Source: Clavelina lepadiformis (taxonomy: Eukaryota > Chordata > Ascidiacea > Aplousobranchia > Clavelinidae). Taken from it: a stretch of 64,000 nucleotides of DNA. The notes beneath the pieces were generated by a model, which was given only the letters and a program-made list of their open reading frames with translations, was not told the DNA's origin and made no database searches. The position numbers and the translations under genes were made by a program. The stretch is from the NCBI RefSeq assembly GCF_947623445.1, contig NC_135243.1:19042479-19106478 (forward strand). Reading direction: 5' to 3'. Below, in pieces: positions 10,456 to 21,463 of the stretch; the first letter of the stretch is position 1, and every line of letters begins with the position of its first letter.

Positions 10456-11898
10456 TGATTGTACATCCGGGTTGTTTTCAGAGTTGGATCAATCACATTA
10501 CTGTTATTCAGATCAATTACAATTACTCCCTTACATGTTTCAATTACATTACCATTATTCCGCGCTAAAAATATCAAATTACAATTACTGTTAAACATGT
10601 AATTGATTAATCATAAATTCAACTTCGGTAGAGAGGTGCTCTTTGAGAACCGTAGCGACGTAATTAGCAACAATCATAAACTATTCATGTTTCATTCATG
10701 ATATGTAGAATACCCTTTAATTAAAAAAAACTCGAACGTTTTCGAATATTTCAACTATTCCTAATCATGAGTACTGAAAAATACAAACACAGAAAAATTT
10801 TTTAAGCGACTGTTAACAACCAGCTGTTTTTAAATCGTGGATCAAGAAGAAATGCAAGTCTGTTGTCCGGAGAATTTATATATGGCAACAACCTTTTAGA
10901 AACAGAGTCTTTAAGATTAGCTGCCAGTTTCTGGCAATAGTGGAGATTTGAGTTTTTCACTTGTTCCATTGCTTTCAGTAAGCCAAGCACTACCGGACAA
11001 ATGCAAGAGGATGTTACAATATTTTCTCGTTTAACTTGCTGCATTGCTTCCTTGAAAGGCAGTAGCACACTCACGAGCTCACTCAATGCCAAATAATCTT
11101 GATTTGTTATTTTTTCCCGTGACTGGATCAAGGTGAGAGCCGCGTTAACTTCTTCGTGCTCCTTTAAGACACTTTGCAACATAACAAGCTGCGAATTCCA
11201 TTTTGTCACATTCTGTGCTCTTAACGTTATTTTTTTACGTTGCAAATAAGAGGTAGCATTTACAGATTTTCTTACTGAATTTACAATTTTGGCCACCTTT
11301 CCCAGCTGGTTCCCAACGTAAGACTTAGCAAACTCCGAATGTTGCAGACAATCCTTAATACAAAGTTGTTGTGTATGAGCAAAACAGCTTACTCTTTCTG
11401 GTAAGTAAGTGAGAAGAGCATGTAAATCAGCACCCTCCTCGGACATTTCTTGTTCAGGATCAGGATTCAACTGTTTCTCATTGTCCTCATTGATTTCTTC
11501 ACCAGTTTTATGCAGTGTGAACTCAGGAAGGGAAACCTGAAATGCTTTTATCATGGAGGAAGCATTGTTTGACACAACCTTTTTTACTTTTGTTGTAAGT
11601 CTAAACTTTTCTATTACGTTGTCATAAGCCTCAGCAATGTTTTCAGCTGTATGCCGTCCTAAAAATGAGTCCACTGCCAGGACAAAGCTGCGTAGCTTCC
11701 ATTCTGCATCAACAAAATGCATAGTGATGCCCAAGAAACTTGTCATGTTGCGGTTAGTCCAGAGATCAATTGTCAAGTAAACATTTGACAAACGTGCAAG
11801 TTCACGTCTCATCTCTTCTTCCATTTGCTGAATAACCGTTGGTATAAGGGAATTTCTAAATGTGGAGCGGCTTGGTATTACATATCTTGGTTCAGCAG

Positions 11899-12907
11899 CA
11901 GGGTTGCCAGATCCCAGTGATCATGTAAAGCCAAGATGAGAAAAAATAAAAGCCAAATAATTTTACTAACCACAAAATTACAATTTAATCACAAGTTACA
12001 CATAAATTACATAAAAATTTCTTCATCAACGATAAGTGTGTACTTCTTGTTTTGAAGATCTTGAATTAAATCAGATTTTATTTCTGGTGAAATAACATTT
12101 TTAATTAGTGCTATACACTTTGTCCTGTGCAATTTTATCTGACCAAGGGTGCTGCCAATTCCATGGGCTACCATTATTTCACTCATGTGATCAATGGTGC
12201 GTATGGCACTATGGCAAGATATGCTAACAACAATTTGTAACTCGGCTGTTTTAATTTTATCATCAGTTTTTGCACTCCTTTTTATCACTGAGAGTGTTTT
12301 TTGGGAAGAAGATGGAGTATTCTTTGTGTGTTTTTCTGTTACCTCATGTTTAGTTAGATTTGAAAGTCTTGGCACAATAGTGCATCTACACAGTTTACAA
12401 TATGCTAAATTCGAGCCATCAGTTGATTTACTGAGCCACACAAATGTTTTTTCCCATCCAATGTTATATTTTCGGTTGCTATCGTATGATGGTTTCCATT
12501 TTGGCATGATGATGGGTTTAAAAGCAAGAAATAATGAATTCCAAAGCCAAAATATACACCTAACAGTATAGAGTCAACTGTACATCATCTCTAACACTAT
12601 ACTCTCAACATCTGTAAAACCTATACTAAAATCAAAAAACCAAATTGTTGTAAAGTTTGTTATGATAGGTTTGAAAATATTAATCGGTTACTAAAGAAAT
12701 AACCAATAAGAATATTATAAATAATAACATAATTATTTATTTCACACTTCCTAAATTAGGGATTATTATTTGTGCAATTAAATTCAATTTTCATTAAAAA
12801 AGCCAAACAAAATTTTATAAGCCAAACAAAATTTTGTAAGCCAAACGGTAATAAAAAAAGCCAGTTTCGAAGAATCTGGCGTCAAAAAAGCCAATATGGC
12901 AACCCTG
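11899..12907 (-). mobile_element. 1,009-bp hAT deletion derivative nested in the outer hAT
   Basis: Begins cagggttgccag and ends tggcaaccctg. It is flanked by exact ttcagcag at 11891–11898 and 12908–12915. Both ends carry repeated aagcca motifs. It holds only the 5' part of a transposase gene (12007–12507, minus), so it needs transposase in trans. Its termini are shared with the MITEs at 31639 and 58701. Confidence 0.9.
12007..12507 (-). pseudogene. N-terminal 166 residues of a second hAT transposase family
   Basis: Starts at an ATG and reads KYNIGWEKTFVWL, then a BED-like finger (AYCKLCRCTIVP ... LTKHEVTEKHTK), AELQIVVSISCHSAIRTIDH, and LHRTKCIALIKNVI before LIVDEEIFM. In intact members this last block carries the first catalytic Asp (usually IVDESTD). 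Here the reading ends just after it, so the other catalytic residues are gone. The family differs from the outer transposase, which shares only the general hAT architecture. Confidence 0.75.
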
Positions 12908-13579
12908 TTCAGCAGTCAACAACAGATTTCTGAATGTTTGACTATCTACAATACTTAATGGTAACTGATCACAAGCTAATGATTTGAGTAGAGCTTTTGT
13001 TAATGCTTTTTGAGTGGCATCATATGAAGCAAATCGCTGGGAAGAAGAAATTTGAAAAATGACTTGATAGGTAGTTGACTCTGATCTACCTTTGTCCTCT
13101 TCTTGTTTTCCTGGTGTTTTCTTTTGAGGTTTATATATTTAGGATAAAGATTGGGAGAACATCTCTTCAAATGCGTGATCAAGTTTGATGAAGCCTTGGT
13201 TGAAAACTTGAATTTCTTTTTGCAATTGTTGCAGCAAGCCTCAGTACTGGTCAAAGATTTAAAAAACTCTGACAGTGGTGTAGGAAATGGTTCAGCACAG
13301 GTTTCGGAAGAGTTTATTTGCTGTTCATCCATTTTTGAAATATTAAGATTTAGACTATATTGTAATTAGCACACCTATGTAAATAGGCTTAATTATTTTA
13401 TGTTGTGCTTGTCAGGTCTCAATAACAATGAAATTGAAATTGTAATTAGGCAAAAATTTCATCAAATTACAATTACACAAAATAAAAATGCTTCAATTAC
13501 AATTACAATTACATGAAAAATGTAATTAATTACATTCAGCTCAATTACAAATTACTATTGATCCAACTCTGGTTGTTTT

Positions 13580-14177
13580 TAGATGTAAACGTAATACGCC
13601 AACAACGTCATGATTGAGAGATGAATTTGCGTTTTATGCCACTTATTTATGGCAATAACTGCTTAACTACTATTAACTAGATATTAATGCGTATTCTTTC
13701 TACAGTCTACATTACTGACAACTACTTTTTGGTTTGTCCCATGCCCCTCACTTTAAATATTTTCCTTTGTTTCTCATTGTTAACTGTTATTTTTCACAAA
13801 TAAGTTTTTGATCAGGATAACCATGCATTCTTTAATTTTACATCAATTATTTAAACATATAGTTGCTAAAATAGTCCATTGTGTACACATGTCACTTAAT
13901 AATTTTCTAATACAAACTCATAATCAAAACCATTTTCAAAAAAATGGTTCACCTGTAAGTTTGCATGGTCGTGGATGAGATAAAAGTCCTTTTGCCAGTG
14001 ATATGTGCAATGTGTTTTTAAGCGTTTTCCAATAGCCCTCTGTTAATATTTTTCTCTGCCCAATAACAATAAGGCTGCCACATAATGCTGACCATTGGGC
14101 ACTGGCACTCAGCATGTTTTAACTAACACTAGTGTCGACGTCTTTGTTGGCTTTTACTGTGCTTAACCGTAATGGAT
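13580..14177. other. No gene recognised
   Basis: The sequence flanking the hAT right duplication would, before the insertion, have been the upstream region of the Cys-rich frame at 9988–10455. It is AT-rich, with no repeat or open frame of note. Confidence 0.4.
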
Positions 14178-14185
14178 GACGAAAG

Positions 14186-14654
14186 CAGGGCTTTGGAGCC
14201 GGAGCTGGAGCCCGGAGCCGGAGCCCCGGAGCCGTGCATTTTCAAAGGAGCTGGAGCTGGAGCCGGAGCAGGAGCTGGAGCCAGTTTTTTCAAACATAGC
14301 TCCGGCTCCGATGTATTTCATAAGATGCTATGTTACTAGCCTATTACTATTGGCTGAATTCACATAATTTAAGAGCAAACCTTCACAAAATTAAGAATTA
14401 CTGGGGATTTGACAGCAGAGCAGTCACATGTTCATAGTAGCAACCGATGGTACTGACTACTGACTGACCCATTGAGCTATATATTCCAAATTGAGCCTTC
14501 ATCCTTAAACCTCAGTTTGTGACGTAATGGAGCCGGAGCAGTGGTATCAATGAGCTCCGGAGCTGGAGCTGGAGCTAATTTATGATAAAAGACAGCTCCG
14601 GAGCTGGAGCTGGAGCTGGAGCAATTTAAAATTTACGCCTGCTCCGAAGCCCTG
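14186..14654. mobile_element. 469-bp hAT MITE built of GGAGC repeats, 8-bp duplication gacgaaag
   Basis: Begins cagggctttggagcc and ends gctccgaagccctg, with exact gacgaaag at 14178–14185 and 14655–14662. Much of both ends is made of ggagcc/ggagct pentamer-hexamer repeats (14196–14310 and 14530–14645) in inverted arrangement (ggagctggagc against gctccggctcc). The middle (14300–14520) is unique AT-rich sequence. Confidence 0.85.
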
Positions 14655-14779
14655 GACGAAAGCCGAAAATACACCCTGGGACAATTGTTTGTAATTATTT
14701 ACAATGGTATTTGAAAAGATGTTTTTAATTCAATTTACTCCTCAGTAATTTAGCTAGAAAGGTGTATAATTTTCTAATG

Positions 14780-15060
14780 AAAATGGGCCAAAAAGCATCT
14801 CTATGGACCGAAAAACGTGCTCAAATTTTTAGCTAAGATAATGAAGCTTTCTGAGCGGTTAAAGGTGAGCAAAACAGCAGTCCATAATGCTCCAAACATT
14901 TTTAAGAAACGATGCACTTTTAAGCAAGCGAGAGTCGCTCCAGCAGAATTGCCCTTAGAAGCATGTTTGCTTGAATGGAACAAAATTATTTCCAAACCTG
15001 CAGTGACGACGTGATGAAGCTTCCTTATCGTAGCGACTATCACAACAAGGTGCGTACATT
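14780..15060 (+). pseudogene. Tc1/mariner transposase N-terminal fragment
   Basis: Short frames on the plus strand read MGQKASLWTEKRAQI, then in another frame LSERLKVSKTAVHNA and NIFKKRCTFKQ, and near 15005–15045 DDVMKLPYRSDYHNK. That order (recognition helix with ERL.VS.TAV, KK.GTFK, then RSGRP..TT..DD) is the paired helix-turn-helix region of Tc1-like transposases. Several stops and frame changes are present, and no DDE core follows. Confidence 0.5.
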
Positions 15061-15818
15061 CTCTTCAATTTTTCACGTTATTTTCAATTTTGTTTTGTAG
15101 AATGGAAATTTTGATTGTGGCCTAGGGGTACAAAAAATGTGTGCACATTCGTAATTATTTTGGTGCAATTTTTGTTTGCAACTCGCAAGCATTCCATTTA
15201 GCGCTAAAATAAAGCTACTTCCACTAAACCTCTCCTCCACCGTTGGCTGCGCTATTAGAGCACAAACAAAGAATAACTTTTCCTAGCATAAAGAACAGAT
15301 GGATATTAAATGATTAACTTATATGTTTGAGATTCCAGCTTTTACGACTGATTGTCCTTTGACCCTTTGCAACAAAGTCAGTAATAGATCTAATTCCTGC
15401 GCACTTGATAAAATACGTGTGTTATTTGTATAGAATGAGCCAACAGCTAAAAGTTTGTCATACTTTTAGTTTCTTTTTATTCCAGTAACATGTGCATTTT
15501 ATTTAAAGAGGTGAAAGCCGAAGAGCCACAACCGCAAAGATTTGATGAAATAACTTTACGCCTTGTATGCAATCTTACTAAAAGTTTATTCTCTCATGTA
15601 TACCTTCTACACCCAGCGAACACTTCAGACGTCCACCCCATTGGCATACGGATACTGGAGTAATAACTGGACAATACTGTACTTCAAATGGTAACGAATT
15701 AATGAATGGAACATTTTTTAATAACTTCAACGTTATGCAAAGCCAATCAAAAAGTTTCAAATTTGTGCGTCTGAACCATCAATTTCAGCCACTGAAACTA
15801 CCAAGCCATCATTTCTAA
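15061..15818. other. 3' flank of the sushi gene; no assigned gene
   Basis: Mostly AT-rich. A plus-strand stretch without ATG at about 15575–15813 stays open for roughly 80 codons up to the end of the minus-strand gene; I recognise nothing in it. The 3' untranslated region of the gene at 15819–21463 should lie here. Confidence 0.35.
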
Positions 15819-18800
15819 TCAGATATCAATTGTGGTGATAGCTGCTATTATTTTGTTAAGGACGACTCGTATTTCCCGGTCATCAACAACAGCTGTTGGG
15901 AATCTGAAATCATGCAGGTAATTTTGTGATAAAAACTTGCACAGAAATTAAAGTATGCTACTTGGTGACACAACTTACCTTGATAACAAAGTGTAGCCTA
16001 ACATAATGTTGCGTGGCTTGCCCAACAGCTGCACAGAATTGTCCAATCTGTGTGTATTTGTTGTAAACCTACTAAAGCGAAATTGGGCCGGTACTGATTT
16101 CCATTCCTAAACGTAAACATGTCTCACTATGCAATCTTAGACACTATAGTTCAAACGTTATTTACAAAAACTCGCTCGGTGCATACTAGGGATGGGCCGA
16201 TACGAACCCAAACCCAAATAGATTCGCCGAATATCGCCTTTATGGAAGATTCGGGCGAACACGAATACCAACAATGGCGAACCCGAATACAATATTACTT
16301 ATCAATTTACTGACTTTCGTAAAAAATGATGATCTAGTTTCTCGACAAAGCTAAACTAGAGTCAGCAGCACTTACAATAAAGGTCGTTTTCCTAACGATT
16401 TTGCTTTTTCGATCGTTTTTTAAACACTATTTTTCGAAAGAAAGCGATTTGTTTATCGATTACGTCATTTTAGAAGCAAGACTTGACAACTTTTGGAGGA
16501 AATTTTATTGTTTGGTTCTAATACGAATAGATTCGGGATTCGTTCTTGTCGACCTTCATGATATTCGGGTTCGCACGAACCCGAATAATCTTCCTCGCGG
16601 CACATTCCTAGTGCATACACTTTCATTGTTTACAGTTGTGCTTTTTAGATCTTTATACAGACAGTTTCGATAGAAAGGGTGAGTAAAAATATTAAACTAT
16701 TAATTCGTTTTACGAACGATCATACTTACAGCAGTGTTGTGCACTGAGAAATAAACTTCACATATTGTAGGATGTGTTCCTCCACTTATTTCAAAAACGT
16801 GATAAGTTGTTCGAAAATTCCCAAAGGGTAAATTTCCACTGAAAATTCTGACACTACCGTCATTTCCTGACTTACCTGTTACCTAAGAGTTAGACCCAAA
16901 ATAAAACAACAACAATGGTAATCAAAAAATATCAATCAGCTAATCAAACATGTTTTTGCCAACAGGAGCAAAACGAGTTGCTTTACCTGGAAGGTTATGT
17001 TTAATCGTTGATTGTTGTCATTCGAAACCCAAAGAAGAGATATGAAAGGATCCCAAGGCACGCTTTGGAACTCATAGTTGATTGATCTAAAGTAAGCAGA
17101 GGCTTACATTACTAACTGTACGTATTGTTTCCAATCAAGAACAGTGTCATTACAACTTACTTGTAGAACTGGCCGTATGTGGCTTCAGTAATGTCAGGAT
17201 TCCCATTGTAATGAATGGTTATCTAAAAGTTGAAGTTTTTTTACCACTACACATTTGGAACTGACTGTTTGGAGAAAACGGAAGTGATTTTTTAACAATA
17301 CAATTTAAACAAGAATTTTAGTACATACAGCATGACTCACTGTATGCGTGGGCTACATTGCATGTAAACAATTATACCAAAAAATTAAATAGAAAAATCG
17401 TTGCAAGTGAGTTACTGTTTCAATATTATTTCAATTTTTAGTTATTATCCAAATCAACTAAAGCGACCAAGCATTTTGTCACCACTATCACTCACTTTGT
17501 TTCCTCCGTCAAACATATTACGGCCACCATCTTCTATAGAGTTTGTCCCCCCATCATAGATGTAAGAGTACCAGTCGGTATAAGAAGTTTGAAAATGTGG
17601 ATTCGATTGACTGATCGCAGTCAAGGCTTGGTTTACAGCTGCAAAGTTTCGTTTTTACGAAGTATTTCTTACGTTTGATGTTTGCGAGTGGTTTATTTTG
17701 TCGACCAGTTTTAAAAACGTGTAGTATAATACTTACGCCTAACATTAAATTCCAAACAGAAAGTTTGGTTTAAATGCTTTAAGCAAGAAACTGTTAAGAA
17801 AATTTCACTAATTTCATCACTAATAAAATTATAAAATGGACAAACAAACCTATTGATTGAAATAAATCTTCTACATCTCTAGTTTCTCCTGCGAAAGCAA
17901 GCTAATGTGAGTAGAAAAATAAACTAGTACAGTAAATCTGCAGCTATACGTGTGCTATAGCGTCCCAGTGTTATCTCGGTGCTATGAGCACGGCGCACAT
18001 AGCCACAGGCAACATCCATATACGAGTATGCAGTGTAGTTAATAGTTTTGGTACCTCGCAAACGCTGCATGAAACTAAACAATGTCCTCTGGATTTCCAA
18101 TTGGGTAATAACGATCCCTAATGGTCTAAAAGCAAATGGCTTAAAATATACATATCCTGTATTTAATGTAAAGAAAAAACTTAATGTGTAGTGCACGCTT
18201 CATCATATAGTACCGGCAGTTAGTTTTACAACGCCATTTCTGCATTCCATAAAATTAAGCAAAACTTTGTGATTTCACTTGTGCTACTTATGCATGCGTG
18301 CATAGAAAACTACACTATAGACTTATAGAGAGTAGAACTACGATAGAAAACTACATAAGGTAGAACTACTTCTCTTTAACATCTGCATATATACGGTACT
18401 ATAATTACCTGGACAACAACATGTAGCCCATCAATACATTTCGTGGTCTTCCAGACAAAATGACTGAATTCGCTACTGGATCGGTAACTTTTGAAAAAGT
18501 CTTAACATTAAACCTATCTCCTGGAATGGACCCCCAGACAGCCTGAATTGCACAAAGGAATAATCCACGAAGTATTCAATACCAAACAAAAATAAAACAA
18601 GTTGTGAGAAATTCGATCAGAAACATTCGGTATCTCTTCCAAAACCTTGTTAGAAGATCTCTTTACCGTAAAGAAATTATAACCATTATCAAAACTTCAC
18701 TTTTCTACAAATTAATTAATCTGGTTGTCACTTTTTACAGAGTGTTGTAATCTTTAGACAAATATCCATTTTTCCAACTCGAGTCAAGTCAATGACTCGA

Positions 18801-21463
18801 GTTATTACAACACTGAATTACTTATAGCGTTACAGCAGTTACTTTTGTCAGAAACAGTTTTCCACCTGATTATAGACGTTAAAGTAAACCTCGCAGATGG
18901 TTGGATCAGCAGTGACAACTATTTGGAAGGTGTGGTATTCCAAAGTTGACCTTCCTTCGGTTAATTTTCCGTTGTACGTTACAATTGTTCCATTTCCGTC
19001 TGCGCCCGTCCCACTACGAACCTGAGTAATAAATTCAACCGTGACGCAGTTTCACCATGGAAGCAAAAATGAAGTAATGGTATGAAAAAGTATTTGAAAT
19101 TAGATGCATAACGAAATGCAATGCAAATCTGAAATGCATTATAAACTTACAAAAAATTTTCAAATACAAAGGTTATAAACCAGGTGTATATCATGTCTTA
19201 GTTAACGTTAACACGTTAGTTAGTTAACGTAGACACGATCTATCTATATCTAGATAATAACCAGTTACAGATGACTAAAGCTAGTTATCGGAAAACTTAC
19301 GTCAATCGTGTAGGTGTGACGTGCTCGGTTTCGATTGGTTATCCAGGCCAACATCAAAAAAGGATGTCTTGTACCTCCCACCATGACATGATAGGATAAA
19401 CCTCTGTTTAAAATACGGTATGTAGACGTATACAGAGAACAAAACGTCAAATATAGTGCAAAGTGAACAAGCGTGACTTTTATCAGCTCGACTAGTTAAA
19501 AATTTTAAATGATTTCAACATTACGGTGGACACAACCTAAGCTTTACCTATGCTGGGTGTTGTACGGGAGAGGATTTGCAGGAACAACGCCATCAACATA
19601 AAATCTCACCTACAAATGAACACACATTTAATCGAAGCAGAGATGTGATAGGCATTTTGTGGTTTTAGGTCCTGTAAGTATCATTATAAACGAAGATGAA
19701 TCGGCATACTATAACCAACTCTCATAAAGCTCATCTTCAAATCAAAAACTTTTTTTAACTTTATTAAACTTTTAACGAGCAGCAAATAAAAAGACGGTAG
19801 CTTATTATTATATACCTGACCAATAGAAAACGGATAGCCGATACACATTTAGACATCAGTTTCAAGTCGTTATATATCAGACATTCGCGTAAACTTCAAC
19901 TTTTGAACAACTTAATTTTTATACTATAGGGTATAGTAATATCTTATATACGACGTCTTCTTTTATTCACCATATTCCCATTGTCGTACATATCACCACC
20001 GCCATCGTCGATTGCAATCTGTGGTGTCCTCGGATCGTCGTAGGCATATGCGTAAAAGAGTCCAAGTAACTTGTGTATGTCATCAAAAAAGTGTCCGGCC
20101 CGGTTCCAGAATAAAGCCAGGGATATATCTGAGAGAAATGCATTACAGTACAGGTCACGCGGCGTCGCAAGTCAACAGTGTTTCCGCGTTTAACTTTTTG
20201 GAGTTAATTCACTAGCTAAAAATAAGTCAGTATCGTGAAAATATTTACACTGCCTGGTATGCATCATTTGCTTCAGAACGACACATTTCATTGCATTATT
20301 ATTTTAAGATGTTTTTCCCATCTACGTAAGCAACTTTAAAAACAATTTAATATGTGTCAGGTATAGACAAAGGCACCACGGGGCAGTTTGAGGGAGCAGC
20401 TGTCAGAGAAATAACAACCATTTAAATAACAACAACTCTTTGTCAGCTTATATTTATAACTTGTCGGCACTTGTACTGGAAAATACAAAAAAATCGATCG
20501 GTAACTTATATCATTATTCAGAAGACAGGGCAGCAGAAAAAAATATTTTGAACATGGAGTGTTTGGTTGCGAAGTTTTTATACAAATACGTCAATAACCA
20601 AGTGATCAAACTCGAGCCGCAAGTCAAGCAAAGTCTTTTAAAAGAAGTGACTCAAGTCGAGCCATTTGGCTAATATAACGCGAGTCAAGTTAAATCTTTT
20701 GATATCTAAAACCGAGCTATACATGGAAAGCAATCGAGTCGAATCAGTACGACTCTATTATTTAGCTCTCGGTACTTTTTTGGTACCTACGTTGACTTTA
20801 GTTTGTCTGCACCATACCATTTTTGGTCTTGCACCTCCTTTGGATATGGTACAATGAATGAAAAAGATGGGTGATTAGGCTAGTAACAGCCGCTTATTAC
20901 CTGTACAGACTGGTGCTTCGCCAGACCACCTTCTGTCGCTTTCGCAAACTCTTAATGCAGCTCCAAGAATCGCATATCCGTCATCACATCGGTACCTTCC
21001 TGTTGTTCTCCATTTTTTTCTGCCTCGACGGGAATATGTTATCCTCCCGTTTGGGATAGGTCGAAGTGTGGGACAAACACCCACTACAAGTGACAAAATA
21101 TCGGGATCATACTCCAAAACTGATCACTAGTCTTTTCCAAAAAAAAACAAGCCCAATTTAAAACTCACACGGATTCAAGCATATTTGTCCGCAATCGCCA
21201 TCGCATCGGCATTTAACGTTTGGTTTGACACAGGGCCTTGCTTTAGAACACAACGTTCCGCATGTTCTACCCTCAGCTAATTTTTCCGGCTGACGTGGAC
21301 AAAATCCGCGCTTTGCTGTTGAAATAAAATATTTTAAAACTTGTCTGAGTTAATGCAAAAAGCTTTATTATAAGTTTGTTATCTATATCGAGAAACCTTG
21401 GGATTCCGCCTTTTCCAAATTACACAGAAGTAGAAATAACGTAAACAACATAAACTGCTTCAT
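15819..21463 (-). CDS. Secreted protein: signal peptide, WAP-like module, sushi domain, two tandem DGG/MYDNGN domains
   Basis: Fifteen exons fit by GT/AG signals and phase: 21463–21397, 21315–21169, 21119–20901, 20128–19971, 19609–19548, 19403–19301, 19021–18866, 18542–18409, 17878–17850, 17638–17496, 17222–17161, 17086–16987, 16882–16730, 16106–15979, 15903–15819; total 1,746 nt, 581 residues. Residues 1–22 are a hydrophobic signal peptide. Residues 23–71 hold nine Cys in a WAP-like pattern (KRGFCP ... CRCDGDCGQIC). Residues 87–143 are a sushi/CCP domain (Cys 87, 116, 130, 143; Trp before the last). Residues 145–349 and 350–581 are two homologous units sharing DDGGGDMYDNGN (185–196) and EDGGRNMFDGGN (394–405), CEVYFNVYN/CEVYFSVHN, and GRPRNVLMGYMLLS/GKPRNIMLGYTLLS. 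Corresponding exons have matching lengths (62/62, 103/100, 156/153, 134/128). WAP and sushi exons have symmetric phase-1 borders. The short exon 17878–17850 is the least certain. The function of the repeated unit is unknown to me; an extracellular recognition or matrix role is inference. Confidence 0.85.
16187..16610. mobile_element. 424-bp hAT MITE in an intron, 8-bp duplication gtgcatac
   Basis: Begins tagggatgggcc and ends cattccta, flanked exactly by gtgcatac at 16179–16186 and 16611–16618. Inside the ends are inverted runs of gaacccgaat / attcgggttcg. It lies in the intron between exons 16882–16730 and 16106–15979 of the sushi gene. Confidence 0.8.
18738..18815. repeat. Short palindromic element, agtgttgtaat/attacaacact ends
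   Basis: About 78 bp with an inner ctcgagtca motif (aactcgagtcaagtc, atgactcgagtt) and inverted ends agtgttgtaat and attacaacact. Related ctcgag/gactcg motifs are scattered at 20570–20730 and 26113–26415. Intronic in the sushi gene. Confidence 0.45.

Larger units (their letters stand above)
10802..13332 (-). pseudogene. hAT transposase (ZBED type), split by an insertion and truncated
   Basis: The N-terminal piece (13000–13332) has a BED-like finger: CCNNCKKKFKF, then HLKRC. A one-base frameshift lies at about 13040. The frame then runs (RFASYDATQKALTKALLKSL) into the insertion at 12907 and resumes on the far side of 11899; removing the insertion plus one copy of ttcagcag gives a continuous reading through PRYVIPSRSTFRN into 10802–11824. 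That part contains the first catalytic Asp region (YLTIDLWTNRN), VVSNNASSM, the SCFAHTQQLCIKD block with its conserved Cys and His, and RAQNVTKWNSQL. It stops at LLDPRFKNSWLL, so the C-terminal dimerisation domain with the last catalytic Glu is missing. Inactive. Confidence 0.85.
10479..13571 (-). mobile_element. 3.1-kb hAT element, 8-bp duplication gttgtttt, carrying a nested hAT
   Basis: The left end is cagagttggatcaat and the right end attgatccaactctg, a 15-bp perfect inverted repeat. Exact duplications gttgtttt lie at 10471–10478 and 13572–13579. Both subterminal regions are packed with caattac/gtaatt repeats, as expected for hAT transposase binding. The transposase gene is on the minus strand (10802–13332) and is interrupted by the 1,009-bp insertion 11899–12907. 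Confidence 0.9.

Noticed and set aside
17924..18196. 90-codon minus-strand frame between exons of the sushi gene
   Set aside because: It does not fit the phase of either neighbouring exon and has no similarity to the repeated domain; treated as intron.
19967..20170. 67-codon minus-strand frame starting MRRRVTC
   Set aside because: The correct reading of this stretch is in another frame, as exon 20128–19971 of the sushi gene, which gives the DGG domain motif.
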